A stretch of 64,000 nucleotides of DNA from Alteromonadaceae bacterium XY-R5 (GCA_001660395.1 LXWE01000001.1:1302001-1366000), one strand, 5' to 3'. Positions 18,545 through 27,288 are shown, numbered from the stretch's first letter. The notes: a model not told the origin generated them from the letters alone. Program-made: numbers and translations.

Positions 18545-18973
18545 CTATTGAATAAAGACGTTTGTAACCAGAACCTGGTCCAGCTGCCCGCGCACCCCAT
18601 TATCAAATAAGGTACGGTTAAATTTTTCTAACAACACTTTTTGCACTTCCGGCACATCTTCAAACATGCTCTTTGCTTCCTCGCGTTGAATTTTGGCGAA
18701 GTGGGTCACCAGCACATTGCGCAATAACGGCATCCAATTACCCAGGTTAGAAAACAAGCTGTTATCGTGTGTCGCCAGAGACAACTCTAATACCAGGTAA
18801 CGTGAATAACCTTCGCTACCGACACTGACAATAAAACGCTCCATCGGCTGAAAATGTGTGAGATTCTTTTCTTCTACCTGCACAGGTGTGCTTTGCTGGC
18901 TAAGATAATAGCCACCGTATGCGCCGCCAGCGGCAATCGCCAAAGCGACAAGAATTGCGAGCAATATTTTCAT
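18545..18973 (-). CDS. fliL: Flagellar basal body-associated protein FliL (LafF)
   Basis: A 142-residue protein with one N-terminal membrane helix (ILLAILVALAIAAGGAYGGYY) and a periplasmic FliL domain (about residues 45-142, including RYLVLELSLAT). FliL encircles or supports the stators and aids swarming in several bacteria. It stands between fliK and the sigma28 gene. Confidence 0.92.
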   Translation of the reverse strand: MKILLAILVALAIAAGGAYGGYYLSQQSTPVQVEEKNLTHFQPMERFIVSVGSEGYSRYLVLELSLATHDNSLFSNLGNWMPLLRNVLVTHFAKIQREEAKSMFEDVPEVQKVLLEKFNRTLFDNGVRGQLDQVLVTNVFIQ

Positions 18974-19001
18974 TTCACATCATCTCCAAGAAATTCGATT
19001 A

Positions 19002-20213
19002 TCAGGCCAGTCGGTCTAGCCAGGCATTCGGGTTAGCATGTTCTGTTTTGGTCGTTTCGATATCGTCCTGCCACTGGGTCGCAATGTGATCGCGACTGTT
19101 CGCATTCCGTTCCTGACTTGACTGACGATGACCTTCACCAGTCTGTACATCGACTTCCGTACCCAGGCGTCCAGCAAGAGACTGACGAAGTTGCTCAAGG
19201 GTTTGCATCATGGCTTCTTTGACTTGTCCATGACTGGCCGTTAAATGCACAGTTGTTTTGTCATGTTCCACGCTGATGCTGATTTCAATACTGCCCAACT
19301 GAGGCGGATCGAGACGTATATGTGCTTTTTGTAATTGCTGGCCAACCTGTAACTGCACCTTGTCACCTAACATACCGATCAGCTTTTTCCCCCACGAAGA
19401 GGGCTCACCAAGGGATTCTGACTGCCAAAGAAAGGTGTTTTGAGTCTGCGCAGCAGATTGGGAAACACCCGAAGTCATACTTGCCGGTAACGATGGAGAC
19501 AATTCCGGTGAGGCGCTGGTAGCTTGCGTAAATACGCCATTCGATTGAGATTGAGTTAGAGAACGGTAAAGCGCGCTTTGCAGGTTAACCTGCTCCTGCC
19601 CTATTAGCGGTGAATTGCTTCCTTCGGTCTTAAAGAGCAGAGCTGGCTCATTTTGCTGATTGCCGATATTCACCATATTGGCACTATCATAATTCGCCAG
19701 ACCGCGAACAGGCGTGAATGCCCCCTGAGTGCCAACTGATACTGCCGTCATTTGCCCGGCCATTGGTGCGGGAACCACTAAACCAGAGTTCAGTCCGCTC
19801 ACACGATTCACATCCGCTAATGCGAACTGATCAGACTCTGATATCTGCAGGCCACCAGCGGAATCAGACAAAGCAGGTAAATCTGGCAAGTCTATGGGCA
19901 TTACTCCCTGTAGATCCTCGCCTGCAAGTGAGATTTTGCTTAACGGCACATCTAACGTTTTCAACTCAGAAATACCAGTCTCTGCCACCTGCTCAACTTC
20001 CGTAAACTCTGTCAGCTCGATGAGCTCTTCTGGTATTGCTGGATGCTGCTGTCCTTCTCCCGTTTCCCATAGCATCTCTGTGGATACCTGCTCAGACAGG
20101 CTTTTCCCAGCCAGCGAAAATGACTCTGATGCGGCACTGTCAGCGCGCCCTGCTACGCGAGAAGACTGCGATGATGTGCCTGACGCGGGTGACGTTGAAA
20201 CCACAGGCGTCAT
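19002..20213 (-). CDS. fliK: Flagellar hook-length control protein FliK (LafE)
   Basis: A 403-residue protein with a low-complexity Ser/Gln/Thr-rich N-terminal two thirds, typical of the FliK ruler, and a C-terminal hook-length domain (about residues 280-370) including IRLDPPQLGSIEISISVE and LEQLRQSLAGRLGTEVDVQ. It measures hook length and triggers the FlhB switch. It overlaps the fliT stop by 4 bp (ATGA). The N-terminal part is not conserved, which is normal. Confidence 0.92.
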   Translation of the reverse strand: MTPVVSTSPASGTSSQSSRVAGRADSAASESFSLAGKSLSEQVSTEMLWETGEGQQHPAIPEELIELTEFTEVEQVAETGISELKTLDVPLSKISLAGEDLQGVMPIDLPDLPALSDSAGGLQISESDQFALADVNRVSGLNSGLVVPAPMAGQMTAVSVGTQGAFTPVRGLANYDSANMVNIGNQQNEPALLFKTEGSNSPLIGQEQVNLQSALYRSLTQSQSNGVFTQATSASPELSPSLPASMTSGVSQSAAQTQNTFLWQSESLGEPSSWGKKLIGMLGDKVQLQVGQQLQKAHIRLDPPQLGSIEISISVEHDKTTVHLTASHGQVKEAMMQTLEQLRQSLAGRLGTEVDVQTGEGHRQSSQERNANSRDHIATQWQDDIETTKTEHANPNAWLDRLA

Positions 20214-20599
20214 ATGCCTTCTCCCTGAGTAAGCAACCCATAAGCAAGAATGCCTTCGCGATCGCGTAACTGTTGCTCCATTTTGACTTCCATCTCAGCT
20301 TTGCTTTGGCTAATTTGTGAAATAATCAATTGGTAATGCCGCTTAAGCTGCTCTGCTTCTGTCGATCCCGTCTTATTCCACCCTAGCGAGACAGCTCGTT
20401 GGCTTAACGTCTGAATTTCTCGATCAGCCTGACGCACCAAATGCCATTTTTGATCTTTTGCGGCCTGCTGCATGGCCTTTACTGCGACTAGCATGGCCTG
20501 AAACAAAGACTGAATCTCTGCTCGTGAGTCGGCGCGAAAAAAGGAACTCGATGCACTATTCAAAACGGATTGCCATTGCTCGGTTAATACTGAGAGCAC
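20210..20599 (-). CDS. fliT: FliT-like flagellar chaperone (LafD)
   Basis: A 129-residue helical protein in the lafD position between fliS and fliK. FliT-type proteins chaperone the filament cap FliD; sequence signals are weak, so the call depends on position. The longest reading starts at a GTG (20599), but a near-perfect sigma54 promoter at 20603-20618 should place the transcript start at about 20592, downstream of that GTG. An in-frame TTG at 20563 (117 residues) is then the more likely start, although I see no strong Shine-Dalgarno sequence for it. Confidence 0.7.
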   Translation of the reverse strand: MLSVLTEQWQSVLNSASSSFFRADSRAEIQSLFQAMLVAVKAMQQAAKDQKWHLVRQADREIQTLSQRAVSLGWNKTGSTEAEQLKRHYQLIISQISQSKAEMEVKMEQQLRDREGILAYGLLTQGEGI

Positions 20600-20602
20600 T
20601 AA

Positions 20603-20618
20603 CGCAACCTTCGCGCCA
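20603..20618 (-). promoter_or_regulatory. Sigma54 promoter before fliT-fliK-fliL-lafS-lafTU
   Basis: Read on the minus strand, TGGCGCGAAGGTTGCG matches the -24/-12 consensus TGGCAC-N5-TTGC with GG and GC exactly 10 bp apart. It should drive the operon that carries the sigma28 and stator genes, placing lafS under sigma54 and presumably LafK. The palindromic element at 20668-20696 lies upstream of it. Confidence 0.8.
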
Positions 20619-20667
20619 AAAATTAACTATATGTTTTTAAAAGACTTATCAGGTAATACAACCTAAA

Positions 20668-20696
20668 AGCGGAAGTAGCTTTTCCGCTGTGCGGAA
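20668..20696. promoter_or_regulatory. Palindromic putative LafK enhancer site, copy A
   Basis: A 21-bp palindrome AGCGGAA-N7-TTCCGCT (20668-20688), followed after 2 bp by a third half-site GCGGAA (20691-20696). The same arrangement recurs at 33496-33522 next to the other sigma54 promoter. It is 49 bp from the -24 element of the fliT promoter. Binding by LafK is inferred from position and recurrence only. Confidence 0.6.
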
Positions 20697-20737
20697 AAAT
20701 ACCAAAGAGAGGAAGTTCCAGTGCAACAGGTAGGTAT

Positions 20738-20762
20738 AAAAAAGCCACCAAAGAAGGTGGCT
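20738..20762 (-). terminator. Rho-independent terminator after fliS
   Basis: On the minus strand, AGCCACC-TTCTTT-GGTGGCT is a 7-bp stem followed directly by a run of T. It lies 24 bp past the fliS stop and separates the flagellin-fliD-fliS transcript from the fliT operon. Confidence 0.9.
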
Positions 20763-20785
20763 AAGGAGTTTACGCTCAAAACAGG

Positions 20786-21172
20786 TTATGCCGCCTGGCT
20801 GCCTAATCCTTGCCAGCCCTGCTGCAGATTCGTCATGATGGCGCGCACATCATCAATTGGCTGAGTAATGTTTTGCATACTGGCCTTTACTAACGCCTGA
20901 CCACAAAAATCGTACAGGCGCTTCATATTCAACGCGACATCACCACCATTCTCCTGGTCCAAAGAAGCATCAAGGCCACCTAAAATTCGCAATAACTTAT
21001 CAACGCCCTCCGCCTTTTTATCGAATCGGCGCGCGCCGATATGGCCGACTACGCGCTCTAATTCTTCCAAAAAGCCATCGAATAACATTAATACTAATTT
21101 ATGAATATCCGCTCCGGCGGCTCGGCCTTCAACAGATGTAGATTGATAGGCCTGATAACCTGCATCAAACAT
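20786..21172 (-). CDS. fliS: Flagellin export chaperone FliS (LafC)
   Basis: A 128-residue helical chaperone. The N-terminus (MFDAGYQAYQSTSVEGRA) and the stretch HKLVLMLFDGFLEELERV are typical of FliS, which caps the flagellin C-terminus in the cytosol and delivers it to FlhA. A GGGGA site precedes the ATG. It follows fliD by 14 bp. Confidence 0.95.
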   Translation of the reverse strand: MFDAGYQAYQSTSVEGRAAGADIHKLVLMLFDGFLEELERVVGHIGARRFDKKAEGVDKLLRILGGLDASLDQENGGDVALNMKRLYDFCGQALVKASMQNITQPIDDVRAIMTNLQQGWQGLGSQAA

Positions 21173-21186
21173 GAAATATTCCCCTA

Positions 21187-22470
21187 CTAGAATGAGCCCA
21201 TGGAAGACTCAAGCTGTGAAATCGTAATCTGCATTTGAGTAAACTGACTCAGATAGCGGCTATAAACCTGTTCCATCTTATACTCATGTCTTTCTTGCTT
21301 ATCGATAACCAAATCCAGACTCGCCTGCAGAGACTGAGTCTTTTTAGTGATCAGACCATAGCTTTTACTGTATGGCTCAAGGGAGGTCTGCAATGTGGCG
21401 AAAAGACCGTTGTCTCCACTCAACATATCGGACAAGGTTTGGCCATCCGCTTCCAATGCCTCCTGCAATCGATCACTGTCAATTTTCAGGTTACCACTGC
21501 GGTCGAATTCAATCCCCACCGAATAAAGCGTTTTACCTTCAAACATCCCCTGAAATGCACTACGCAATTGGCGTACCAGACTTTTAGACATGCTGTCACT
21601 AGACAGACTGTCACTGGTTAACTTATCCATCAGACCATTAAATTGGTCAACGAAGTCCTGAATATTCGATTCGGTTTGCTCTAAATCCTGACCTACTTCA
21701 ATTTTAATCGAACTATCGCCAGCTTGCTGAGCAGAGGTAAGATTTATGGTTACACCTTCGATGACGTCTTCAAGTTGATTAGAAGCAGAAGTAATGCTTA
21801 CTGTTGAACTAGAACCGATACGCACGATCGCGTCCTGTGCGGCAGTTAATTCCTGCTGAGCGGCAATCGCACTGGTAATATCCGCCCCGGCGGGATCCGC
21901 TCCTGCAGTAAAGTTAAGGCTAATATCGTTGGCGGCACCCGTTTCTTCACTCGTTAAGACCAGATAGGTTTCCGTTCCTGAGCGCATTAAGGTGGCGCTT
22001 ACACCGGTATTGTCAGCACTACTGTTGATAGCAGATGCCAAATCGGAAATGGTTGCCCCAGCCGGAAGGGTCGACATATCAATAGTAAATTCATCACCAC
22101 CGAGTGAAATACTAAATTCACCGTCTGTGGCCAGGGTCGCGTCCGGATCAAAGCTCAATGCCACCTGATGAGCCTGCGCGATTTGATCAACAAAAATTTC
22201 ATAGCTACCGCTGACAGCGTCGCTGTTTGCCGTCGCTGATAATACATCGCTGTCACTGACTGTTGCCTGGTTAGCCAAAACACCAGTGTCACCAAGAATG
22301 TCATCAAGACTATCGACAAAGTCTGTTAAAGACGTTTTTAAGCTGTTAAAGGCTGAAATCTGGCTACTGTACAAACTGTATTTTGCGGACAATGATGCGT
22401 CTTTTGCAGCCCTTTCTATCGCCGTATATTGTTCGGCCAGATAACTCGGGTCGATACTGCTTGCAGCCAT
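21187..22470 (-). CDS. fliD: Flagellar filament cap protein FliD (LafB)
   Basis: A 427-residue filament-capping protein. The FliD N-terminal domain is clear (about residues 1-100, MAASSIDPSYLAEQYTAIER), a variable middle follows, and the FliD C-terminal domain (about 200-420) ends in a helix-rich tail (SRYLSQFTQMQITISQLESS). It sits at the filament tip and folds incoming flagellin. AGGAG lies upstream of the ATG. It is in one transcript with flagellin and fliS. Confidence 0.95.
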   Translation of the reverse strand: MAASSIDPSYLAEQYTAIERAAKDASLSAKYSLYSSQISAFNSLKTSLTDFVDSLDDILGDTGVLANQATVSDSDVLSATANSDAVSGSYEIFVDQIAQAHQVALSFDPDATLATDGEFSISLGGDEFTIDMSTLPAGATISDLASAINSSADNTGVSATLMRSGTETYLVLTSEETGAANDISLNFTAGADPAGADITSAIAAQQELTAAQDAIVRIGSSSTVSITSASNQLEDVIEGVTINLTSAQQAGDSSIKIEVGQDLEQTESNIQDFVDQFNGLMDKLTSDSLSSDSMSKSLVRQLRSAFQGMFEGKTLYSVGIEFDRSGNLKIDSDRLQEALEADGQTLSDMLSGDNGLFATLQTSLEPYSKSYGLITKKTQSLQASLDLVIDKQERHEYKMEQVYSRYLSQFTQMQITISQLESSMGSF

Positions 22471-22545
22471 ATTGTATTCTCCTCATTAAACCGCTAAAGG
22501 CCGCCACCAAACGGAAGCGGCCTTAAACCAGAATGACTATTCCGA

Positions 22546-23379
22546 TTAACCCAGTAATGAACCAATCATCTGAGTCGTGCTGTTAGAAGCACTTAGTACA
22601 GAGATACCAGAGTTCATCAGCAGCTGTTGTTTAGTCATGCTAGATGTTTCTTTGGCATAGTCGGCATCCATCAACTGAGAAGCAGCGGCTTGCGTATTTT
22701 CAACCATGTTGCTTACGTTGTTGATAGTGTGGTCTAAACGGTTCATGCTGGCACCCAGACCTGCACGAGCGGCACCGATGTTATCAATCAGGGTATCAAT
22801 AGTACCCATAGCGGTTGCACTGGCAGCCTGAGCTGTCAATGCTCCTGGGGCACCAACACTTGTAGATACAGCAGTGATTTCAGCAGAGATATCTACATCA
22901 AGTGTTTCAGCCGCGGTAGAACCTACCTGGAAAGTCACAGCAGCAGCGAATTTACCACCGTCCAGCAGCGTAGTACCTGCACCATAAGAGGTGTTAGTCA
23001 TGATGCTATCCAGTTCTTCAGCCAAAGCCTGATACTCTGAATCTAAAGCTGTGTATTCTGACGCGTTGTTCGTACCGTTGGCACCTTGTGTGGCCAGTTC
23101 TTTCATACGGTAAGCGATGTTGGTCATTTCCTCGAACGCGCCTTCTGCAGTTTGCATCATAGACATTGCGTTGTTGGCGTTGTAAACAGCCGCTTCCTGA
23201 CCAGTTACCTGAGCATTCAAACGGTTGGCGATTTGCAGACCAGCCGCATCATCTTTTGCAGAGTTGATGCGAAAACCGCTGCCTAAACGTTCCAGAGCTG
23301 TCGATAACGCGTCGTTAGTACGGCCCAACTGGTTCTGGATAGACAGAGAAGACATATTGGATTGAATTGATAAAGCCAT
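22546..23379 (-). CDS. lafA: Lateral flagellin (LafA)
   Basis: A 277-residue flagellin. The conserved D0/D1 ends are intact: N-terminal NDALSTALERLGSGFRINSA and DDAAGLQIANRLNAQ, and C-terminal DADYAKETSSMTKQQLLMNS followed by GISVLSASNSTTQMIGSLLG. The variable surface part is short (about residues 145-190). Two ATG codons stand in tandem; I use the second because AGGAG is then 7 nt away and the protein begins MALSIQ as in other LafA. Only one lateral flagellin gene is present. Confidence 0.97.
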   Translation of the reverse strand: MALSIQSNMSSLSIQNQLGRTNDALSTALERLGSGFRINSAKDDAAGLQIANRLNAQVTGQEAAVYNANNAMSMMQTAEGAFEEMTNIAYRMKELATQGANGTNNASEYTALDSEYQALAEELDSIMTNTSYGAGTTLLDGGKFAAAVTFQVGSTAAETLDVDISAEITAVSTSVGAPGALTAQAASATAMGTIDTLIDNIGAARAGLGASMNRLDHTINNVSNMVENTQAAASQLMDADYAKETSSMTKQQLLMNSGISVLSASNSTTQMIGSLLG

Positions 23380-23416
23380 CATTTTGCTCCTGTGAATTGA
23401 TGCTCACTAGATAAAG

Positions 23417-23441
23417 GCGTCGGTCTGACTTCGAAACTAAA
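23417..23441 (-). promoter_or_regulatory. Possible sigma28 promoter of flagellin
   Basis: On the minus strand a TTTAGTTT box is followed by ACCGACGC, resembling TAAAGTTT and GCCGATAA, but with a short spacer (9 instead of 11 nt) and mismatches in the -10. A sigma28 promoter is expected here because the terminator just upstream forces the flagellin gene to have its own start. The exact site is uncertain. Confidence 0.3.
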
Positions 23442-23536
23442 ATTTATTTTCAAAAAATATTTAGATTCGAGCGACAGAAAACCATCAAACACAATAAAAA
23501 CAATGAGTTAAACTGAAGATATTATTTATTGAATAT

Positions 23537-23563
23537 AAAAAAAGGGGCCAATAGGCCCCTTTT
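23537..23563 (-). terminator. Rho-independent terminator after the lafW-like gene
   Basis: A perfect 10-bp stem AAAAGGGGCC with loop TATT and GGCCCCTTTT, running into further T residues on the minus strand. It lies 12 bp after the stop of the gene at 23575 and ends the flgB-to-lafW transcript, isolating flagellin. Confidence 0.93.
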
Positions 23564-23574
23564 AAATGATCATG

Positions 23575-24609
23575 TCAGACGGGTTTATGTAAGCTAAAAG
23601 ACACTAGATTACGGGTGACATTAGCCTGTGACATCACGACTGCCACGGCTTTTGCACCCGAGGCATTCATACTACCGGCAACAGATTCACTTAATGCTCG
23701 CATATCTTGTGCTGACTCGACCCCTGCCATTTGAATTTGCTGTAATTCACTGCGCAAGGCCTGCGACTGACTAACTAAGGTTCGCAATACTTCGCGAATG
23801 TGCCCTTGTACCTGACGAATATGTTCCTGAAACACTTCTTTTACGGGCGTTTTATTGAGGATGTTAGATAAGCCATCTAAAGGATGTTCAGGCTCTGACA
23901 ACGTGACCGATACAGGATTTCCGGCTGCCACTCTGACACCTTCACCGACCATAACCCAGGGTTCTTTTAACGGCCAGGCATGCGCGGTATCCGCAATAAA
24001 CTGAAGGCGCTGCTGATTCCCCAGTTGAACCTGAATATTCAACGGTGCAAATGCCTGCTTTAGTGCCTGAAGATTTTCATCAGGTCCGGCATTGGCTGAC
24101 AATTCAATCTGAGCATATTGGCCGCTTCGGCCCATCATTAGCTGAATTTTTTCTGTCATCGGACGCGCCGACAGGAAATCCATTTTTTCGGGTAATTGTC
24201 TGACAACGATCGGATTACCCGAATATTTTGGCTCAAGCTGATTATCCAGCCCTGAAGCGGGATGCGTAGCCATGCGTTTTAGTTCATGCAAATCTGTACG
24301 TGTCTTAGATGGGTTAAGATCTTGCACAACAGCAGGGTGTTCTGTCTGCTGACGTAGCTTTTCTAACCCCGCATAGACACGTTTGAGGGTACGTTCAGCG
24401 TTTTCATTTTCCGCCAAAGCTTTACTGACATCAGCCAACTGCGACCATTTAGACAAGACTTTAAATTGCTGTCCCTGCCCATTTCGCAATGATTGATGTC
24501 TGGCTTTTTGTGTTTCAGCCACAACACCACTCAGCCGCTCAGTGGCGGCTGTTTCAGTGCTATTGACGACTGGGGTAATACCGCCGGTCGATGTAGGCTG
24601 TATTTGCAT
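23575..24609 (-). CDS. Lateral flagellar protein of unknown role in the lafW position
   Basis: A 344-residue protein directly after flgL (3-bp gap) and before the flagellin operon, the place of lafW in other lateral systems. I do not recognise a domain by sequence. It has a helical, charged N-terminal half (about residues 30-110), a beta-rich middle, and a long C-terminal helix (about 260-344) whose end, SQANVTRNLVSFSL, resembles the C-terminal D0 helix of flagellins (AQANQ...NVLSLL). A hook-associated or filament-junction role is therefore a reasonable guess. No signal peptide is present, as expected for a substrate of the flagellar export path. Confidence 0.55.
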   Translation of the reverse strand: MQIQPTSTGGITPVVNSTETAATERLSGVVAETQKARHQSLRNGQGQQFKVLSKWSQLADVSKALAENENAERTLKRVYAGLEKLRQQTEHPAVVQDLNPSKTRTDLHELKRMATHPASGLDNQLEPKYSGNPIVVRQLPEKMDFLSARPMTEKIQLMMGRSGQYAQIELSANAGPDENLQALKQAFAPLNIQVQLGNQQRLQFIADTAHAWPLKEPWVMVGEGVRVAAGNPVSVTLSEPEHPLDGLSNILNKTPVKEVFQEHIRQVQGHIREVLRTLVSQSQALRSELQQIQMAGVESAQDMRALSESVAGSMNASGAKAVAVVMSQANVTRNLVSFSLHKPV

Positions 24610-24612
24610 AGA

Positions 24613-25509
24613 TTAGATAAGTGAGAACAGTGATAATTCACTGATCTTAGAATACACCTTCAAACTTGACTCATAAGATGCCATGGCTTCATTCATTTTG
24701 ACGTATGTTGAGGGATAATCCACTTCGGAAATATCGTCGCGCAATCCCTGCGTAAATAGCGCGATATCCTCGTTTCCTTCCACTATGGTATCTAACGACG
24801 ATAACACTCCACCAATACGAGTGAGTTCACCGGTAACGGAGGATAAAAAGCCCGCAATACTATCAATCATGTCTCGGGATTCGTCACCTACACCAGTTGC
24901 AGGGGGAGTAGCAATCAAATCTAAATAGGCTTGCATATCATTCAGAAAGTCGGCATTTGGAGCGATATCGCTACCTACGACATTACTTATCACAGTGGAA
25001 TCCGCTGATACGGCAACACTTCGAATGCCATTATCGCCCAGGTAACTCCAGTTCCCCGCCGCATCCTGTTGAAATGGCATAGTCCCCGTCTGACTGCCTG
25101 AGAAATAATAGCGGCCGTCACCATCTGTGGCATTCAGCAAATCAACAATACCGGGGAATAACACCTGCATTTCCTGACCGAGCGCTTCAAGTTCTTCAGT
25201 TCCCATACTGCCATCAGCAGCCGTAGTCACCAGCGACTGAAGCGAACTCAATAAATTCACTATACTGGAAATCTGTGACTCTTGTTGCCCCAGCGTAAAT
25301 TCTACAGCTTCCATATTCGACTGATACTGATCCAAAGAACTTAACTCAGCATCCAAGGTCATCAACATAACCGTGCCGAGAGGATCCTCAGACGGCTTAG
25401 CAATACGTTCATTCGTCGCCAGTTGAACCGAGTATTTATTGTAGAGCGAACTCCCCTGTTCTATGTTGCGAATTGTTGTTTGATGAATTTGATTAGTACT
25501 TACCCGCAT
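24613..25509 (-). CDS. flgL: Flagellar hook-filament junction protein FlgL (lateral)
   Basis: A 298-residue flagellin-like hook-associated protein 3. The N-terminus (NIEQGSSLYNKYSVQLATN, then RIAKPSEDPLGTVMLMTLDA) is the family signature and the C-terminal helix (VKMNEAMASYESSLKVYSKI) is intact. It joins FlgK to the filament. It follows flgK by 9 bp. Confidence 0.96.
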   Translation of the reverse strand: MRVSTNQIHQTTIRNIEQGSSLYNKYSVQLATNERIAKPSEDPLGTVMLMTLDAELSSLDQYQSNMEAVEFTLGQQESQISSIVNLLSSLQSLVTTAADGSMGTEELEALGQEMQVLFPGIVDLLNATDGDGRYYFSGSQTGTMPFQQDAAGNWSYLGDNGIRSVAVSADSTVISNVVGSDIAPNADFLNDMQAYLDLIATPPATGVGDESRDMIDSIAGFLSSVTGELTRIGGVLSSLDTIVEGNEDIALFTQGLRDDISEVDYPSTYVKMNEAMASYESSLKVYSKISELSLFSLI

Positions 25510-25518
25510 ATCGCCTCC

Positions 25519-26853
25519 TTAGAAACTGGCCAGCAATGTATTAAACAACTCATCTGCGGTTGCCATGACTTTGGCATTCGCCTGATATAGCTGCTGGAAA
25601 TGCAATATATTGGCGGCTTCTTCGTCTAAATTCACGCCACTCAGACTATCGCGAGCAGAGACGGCGTTATCCGTTAGCGCCTGTGCAGTAGCAACACTGC
25701 TCTGATTTTGTCGGCTTTCAGTTGCCAGGCGACCGACCAGGGAAGTATACGAGTCGCCCTGGCTTTCAAAGGCCGCAATAATGTTGCTTAGGTTATTATT
25801 ATCGCCTGCCCCTCCCGTTGCTACCCAGCCACCTGCGCCATCATCTTCGCCACCAATGAAGGCAAGTGTCTCAACTGAAATCGTATCTGACAGGGCTAAA
25901 CTGCCAATTGGGTTGGCTGCGTTGTATGTGAACATGGGTTCACCAGGAGTACCATTGAGATCAAACCCCTCCGCCAGTGCGTTATTCACGCCATCGGCTA
26001 GCTGCGTAACAATATCATTGAGGCTATCGATGGTGGGCTGAATGGCATCGTTTTCAGCGGTAATTAGCCCCCCCAAACGACCACCAATATCACCATGCAA
26101 TAAAAAGGACTGCGTACTGAGCGTACTGGTCACCTCAGTACCATTCACAGATAAGCTTGCTGCCTGCCTGCCTATCACCAGCGGCGCACCACTGAGTGTA
26201 CTTATGTCCATTTGGCCATCATCGCGATAATTAACATCGACACCAATAAACTCGGATAATTGAGTCACCAGTGTCTCGCGCGCATCCTCTAGTTCAGCCG
26301 TGGAGTCACCTTTAGCTTTAGCTAACGCGACTTTCTGGTTGTAATCCGCAATTTGCTCCATCACTGAAGAAGCATTCGTCGATAAATCCGACATTTCATT
26401 GCTCATCTTCTCCAGTTGACCATTAATTGCACTATTCAACTGAGCAAGATCCTGGATCAGAGACTCTGCCGCTGCCAGCACTTCCTGGCGATACGCTGTA
26501 GATTCAGGATTAGTCATGGAAGCATTCAGGGCAGTAGTGATATCCGCAATACTGTTATTCAAATTGAGGGAATCAGTCCCCATCAGCTCTTCTAAATATC
26601 CGAGATAACTTTGCAATCCCTCATAATGAGAAAGATCAGCCTGAGTGCGCCAGATATCATCGTTGTAGAAGCTATTTACAATGCGATCGACCGATACAAC
26701 AGAAACGCCGTTTAAATTTCCTGATGATGTCGCCAACGTCATGCCCTGACGGCTATAACCTTCAACCGCTTCATTGGCAGTATTCTGGCCCGCAACAATT
26801 AAGCCTATGTTGGCAGCATTGAGGCCTGACAACGCATTGGATAGCAAGCTCAT
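25519..26853 (-). CDS. flgK: Flagellar hook-filament junction protein FlgK (lateral)
   Basis: A 444-residue hook-associated protein 1. The N-terminus has the rod/hook pattern SGLNAANIGLIVAGQNTANE and the C-terminus ends LDEEAANILHFQQLYQANAK, typical of FlgK. It is the first junction protein on the hook. It lies 3 bp after flgJ. Confidence 0.96.
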   Translation of the reverse strand: MSLLSNALSGLNAANIGLIVAGQNTANEAVEGYSRQGMTLATSSGNLNGVSVVSVDRIVNSFYNDDIWRTQADLSHYEGLQSYLGYLEELMGTDSLNLNNSIADITTALNASMTNPESTAYRQEVLAAAESLIQDLAQLNSAINGQLEKMSNEMSDLSTNASSVMEQIADYNQKVALAKAKGDSTAELEDARETLVTQLSEFIGVDVNYRDDGQMDISTLSGAPLVIGRQAASLSVNGTEVTSTLSTQSFLLHGDIGGRLGGLITAENDAIQPTIDSLNDIVTQLADGVNNALAEGFDLNGTPGEPMFTYNAANPIGSLALSDTISVETLAFIGGEDDGAGGWVATGGAGDNNNLSNIIAAFESQGDSYTSLVGRLATESRQNQSSVATAQALTDNAVSARDSLSGVNLDEEAANILHFQQLYQANAKVMATADELFNTLLASF

Positions 26854-26856
26854 GAA

Positions 26857-27279
26857 TTAGATATCCTCTTGACTGGGAAGGCGAGTTAACGGTTGTGATA
26901 ACGCGCCACGCTGATAATCCAAAGCGACCGGCTCAGCCAATTGCTTAAATTTATTTTCAACGTCTGCCAGCCCTTCTCCAAGCTGACGCACTATATGCTC
27001 AGCTAATCCTACCTGGCCGCTACCCGCCATACTTTGAGTGATCTGTGAATCATACATATCGCGATAGAACTTTTGCTCTCGGCTGGAAAGCAATCCATTT
27101 TCGCCGGCAACTTCATCGCTCGCAGCATGCATACTTTTAAGTACCAACTGCAAAAATATCGCTTCAAACTGTTCAGCAGCCTGATTAAGACTCTGAGTTT
27201 TATCCAGATTGGCGTAAACCTGCTGAACCTGGGTTGGATCCATGGCCAAAGATTGGCTAAGGGAAGTATCAATCTGCAT
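26857..27279 (-). CDS. flgJ: Rod-binding protein FlgJ, rod-cap domain only (lateral)
   Basis: A 140-residue protein with only the N-terminal rod-binding domain (AAEQFEAIFLQLVLKSMHAA, then LLSSREQKFYRDMYDSQI). The C-terminal muramidase domain of enterobacterial FlgJ (total about 310 residues) is absent. The gene is not broken: the reading frame stops cleanly and flgK follows 3 bp later. Wall penetration by this rod must use another enzyme. Confidence 0.93.
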   Translation of the reverse strand: MQIDTSLSQSLAMDPTQVQQVYANLDKTQSLNQAAEQFEAIFLQLVLKSMHAASDEVAGENGLLSSREQKFYRDMYDSQITQSMAGSGQVGLAEHIVRQLGEGLADVENKFKQLAEPVALDYQRGALSQPLTRLPSQEDI

Positions 27280-27288
27280 TGTCAGCTC

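Noticed and set aside
20690-20720. A second sigma54-like site upstream of fliT (TTGGTATTTTTCCGCA on the minus strand)
   Set aside because: GG and GC are 9 bp apart instead of 10, and the site overlaps the palindrome; the site at 20603-20618 has correct spacing.
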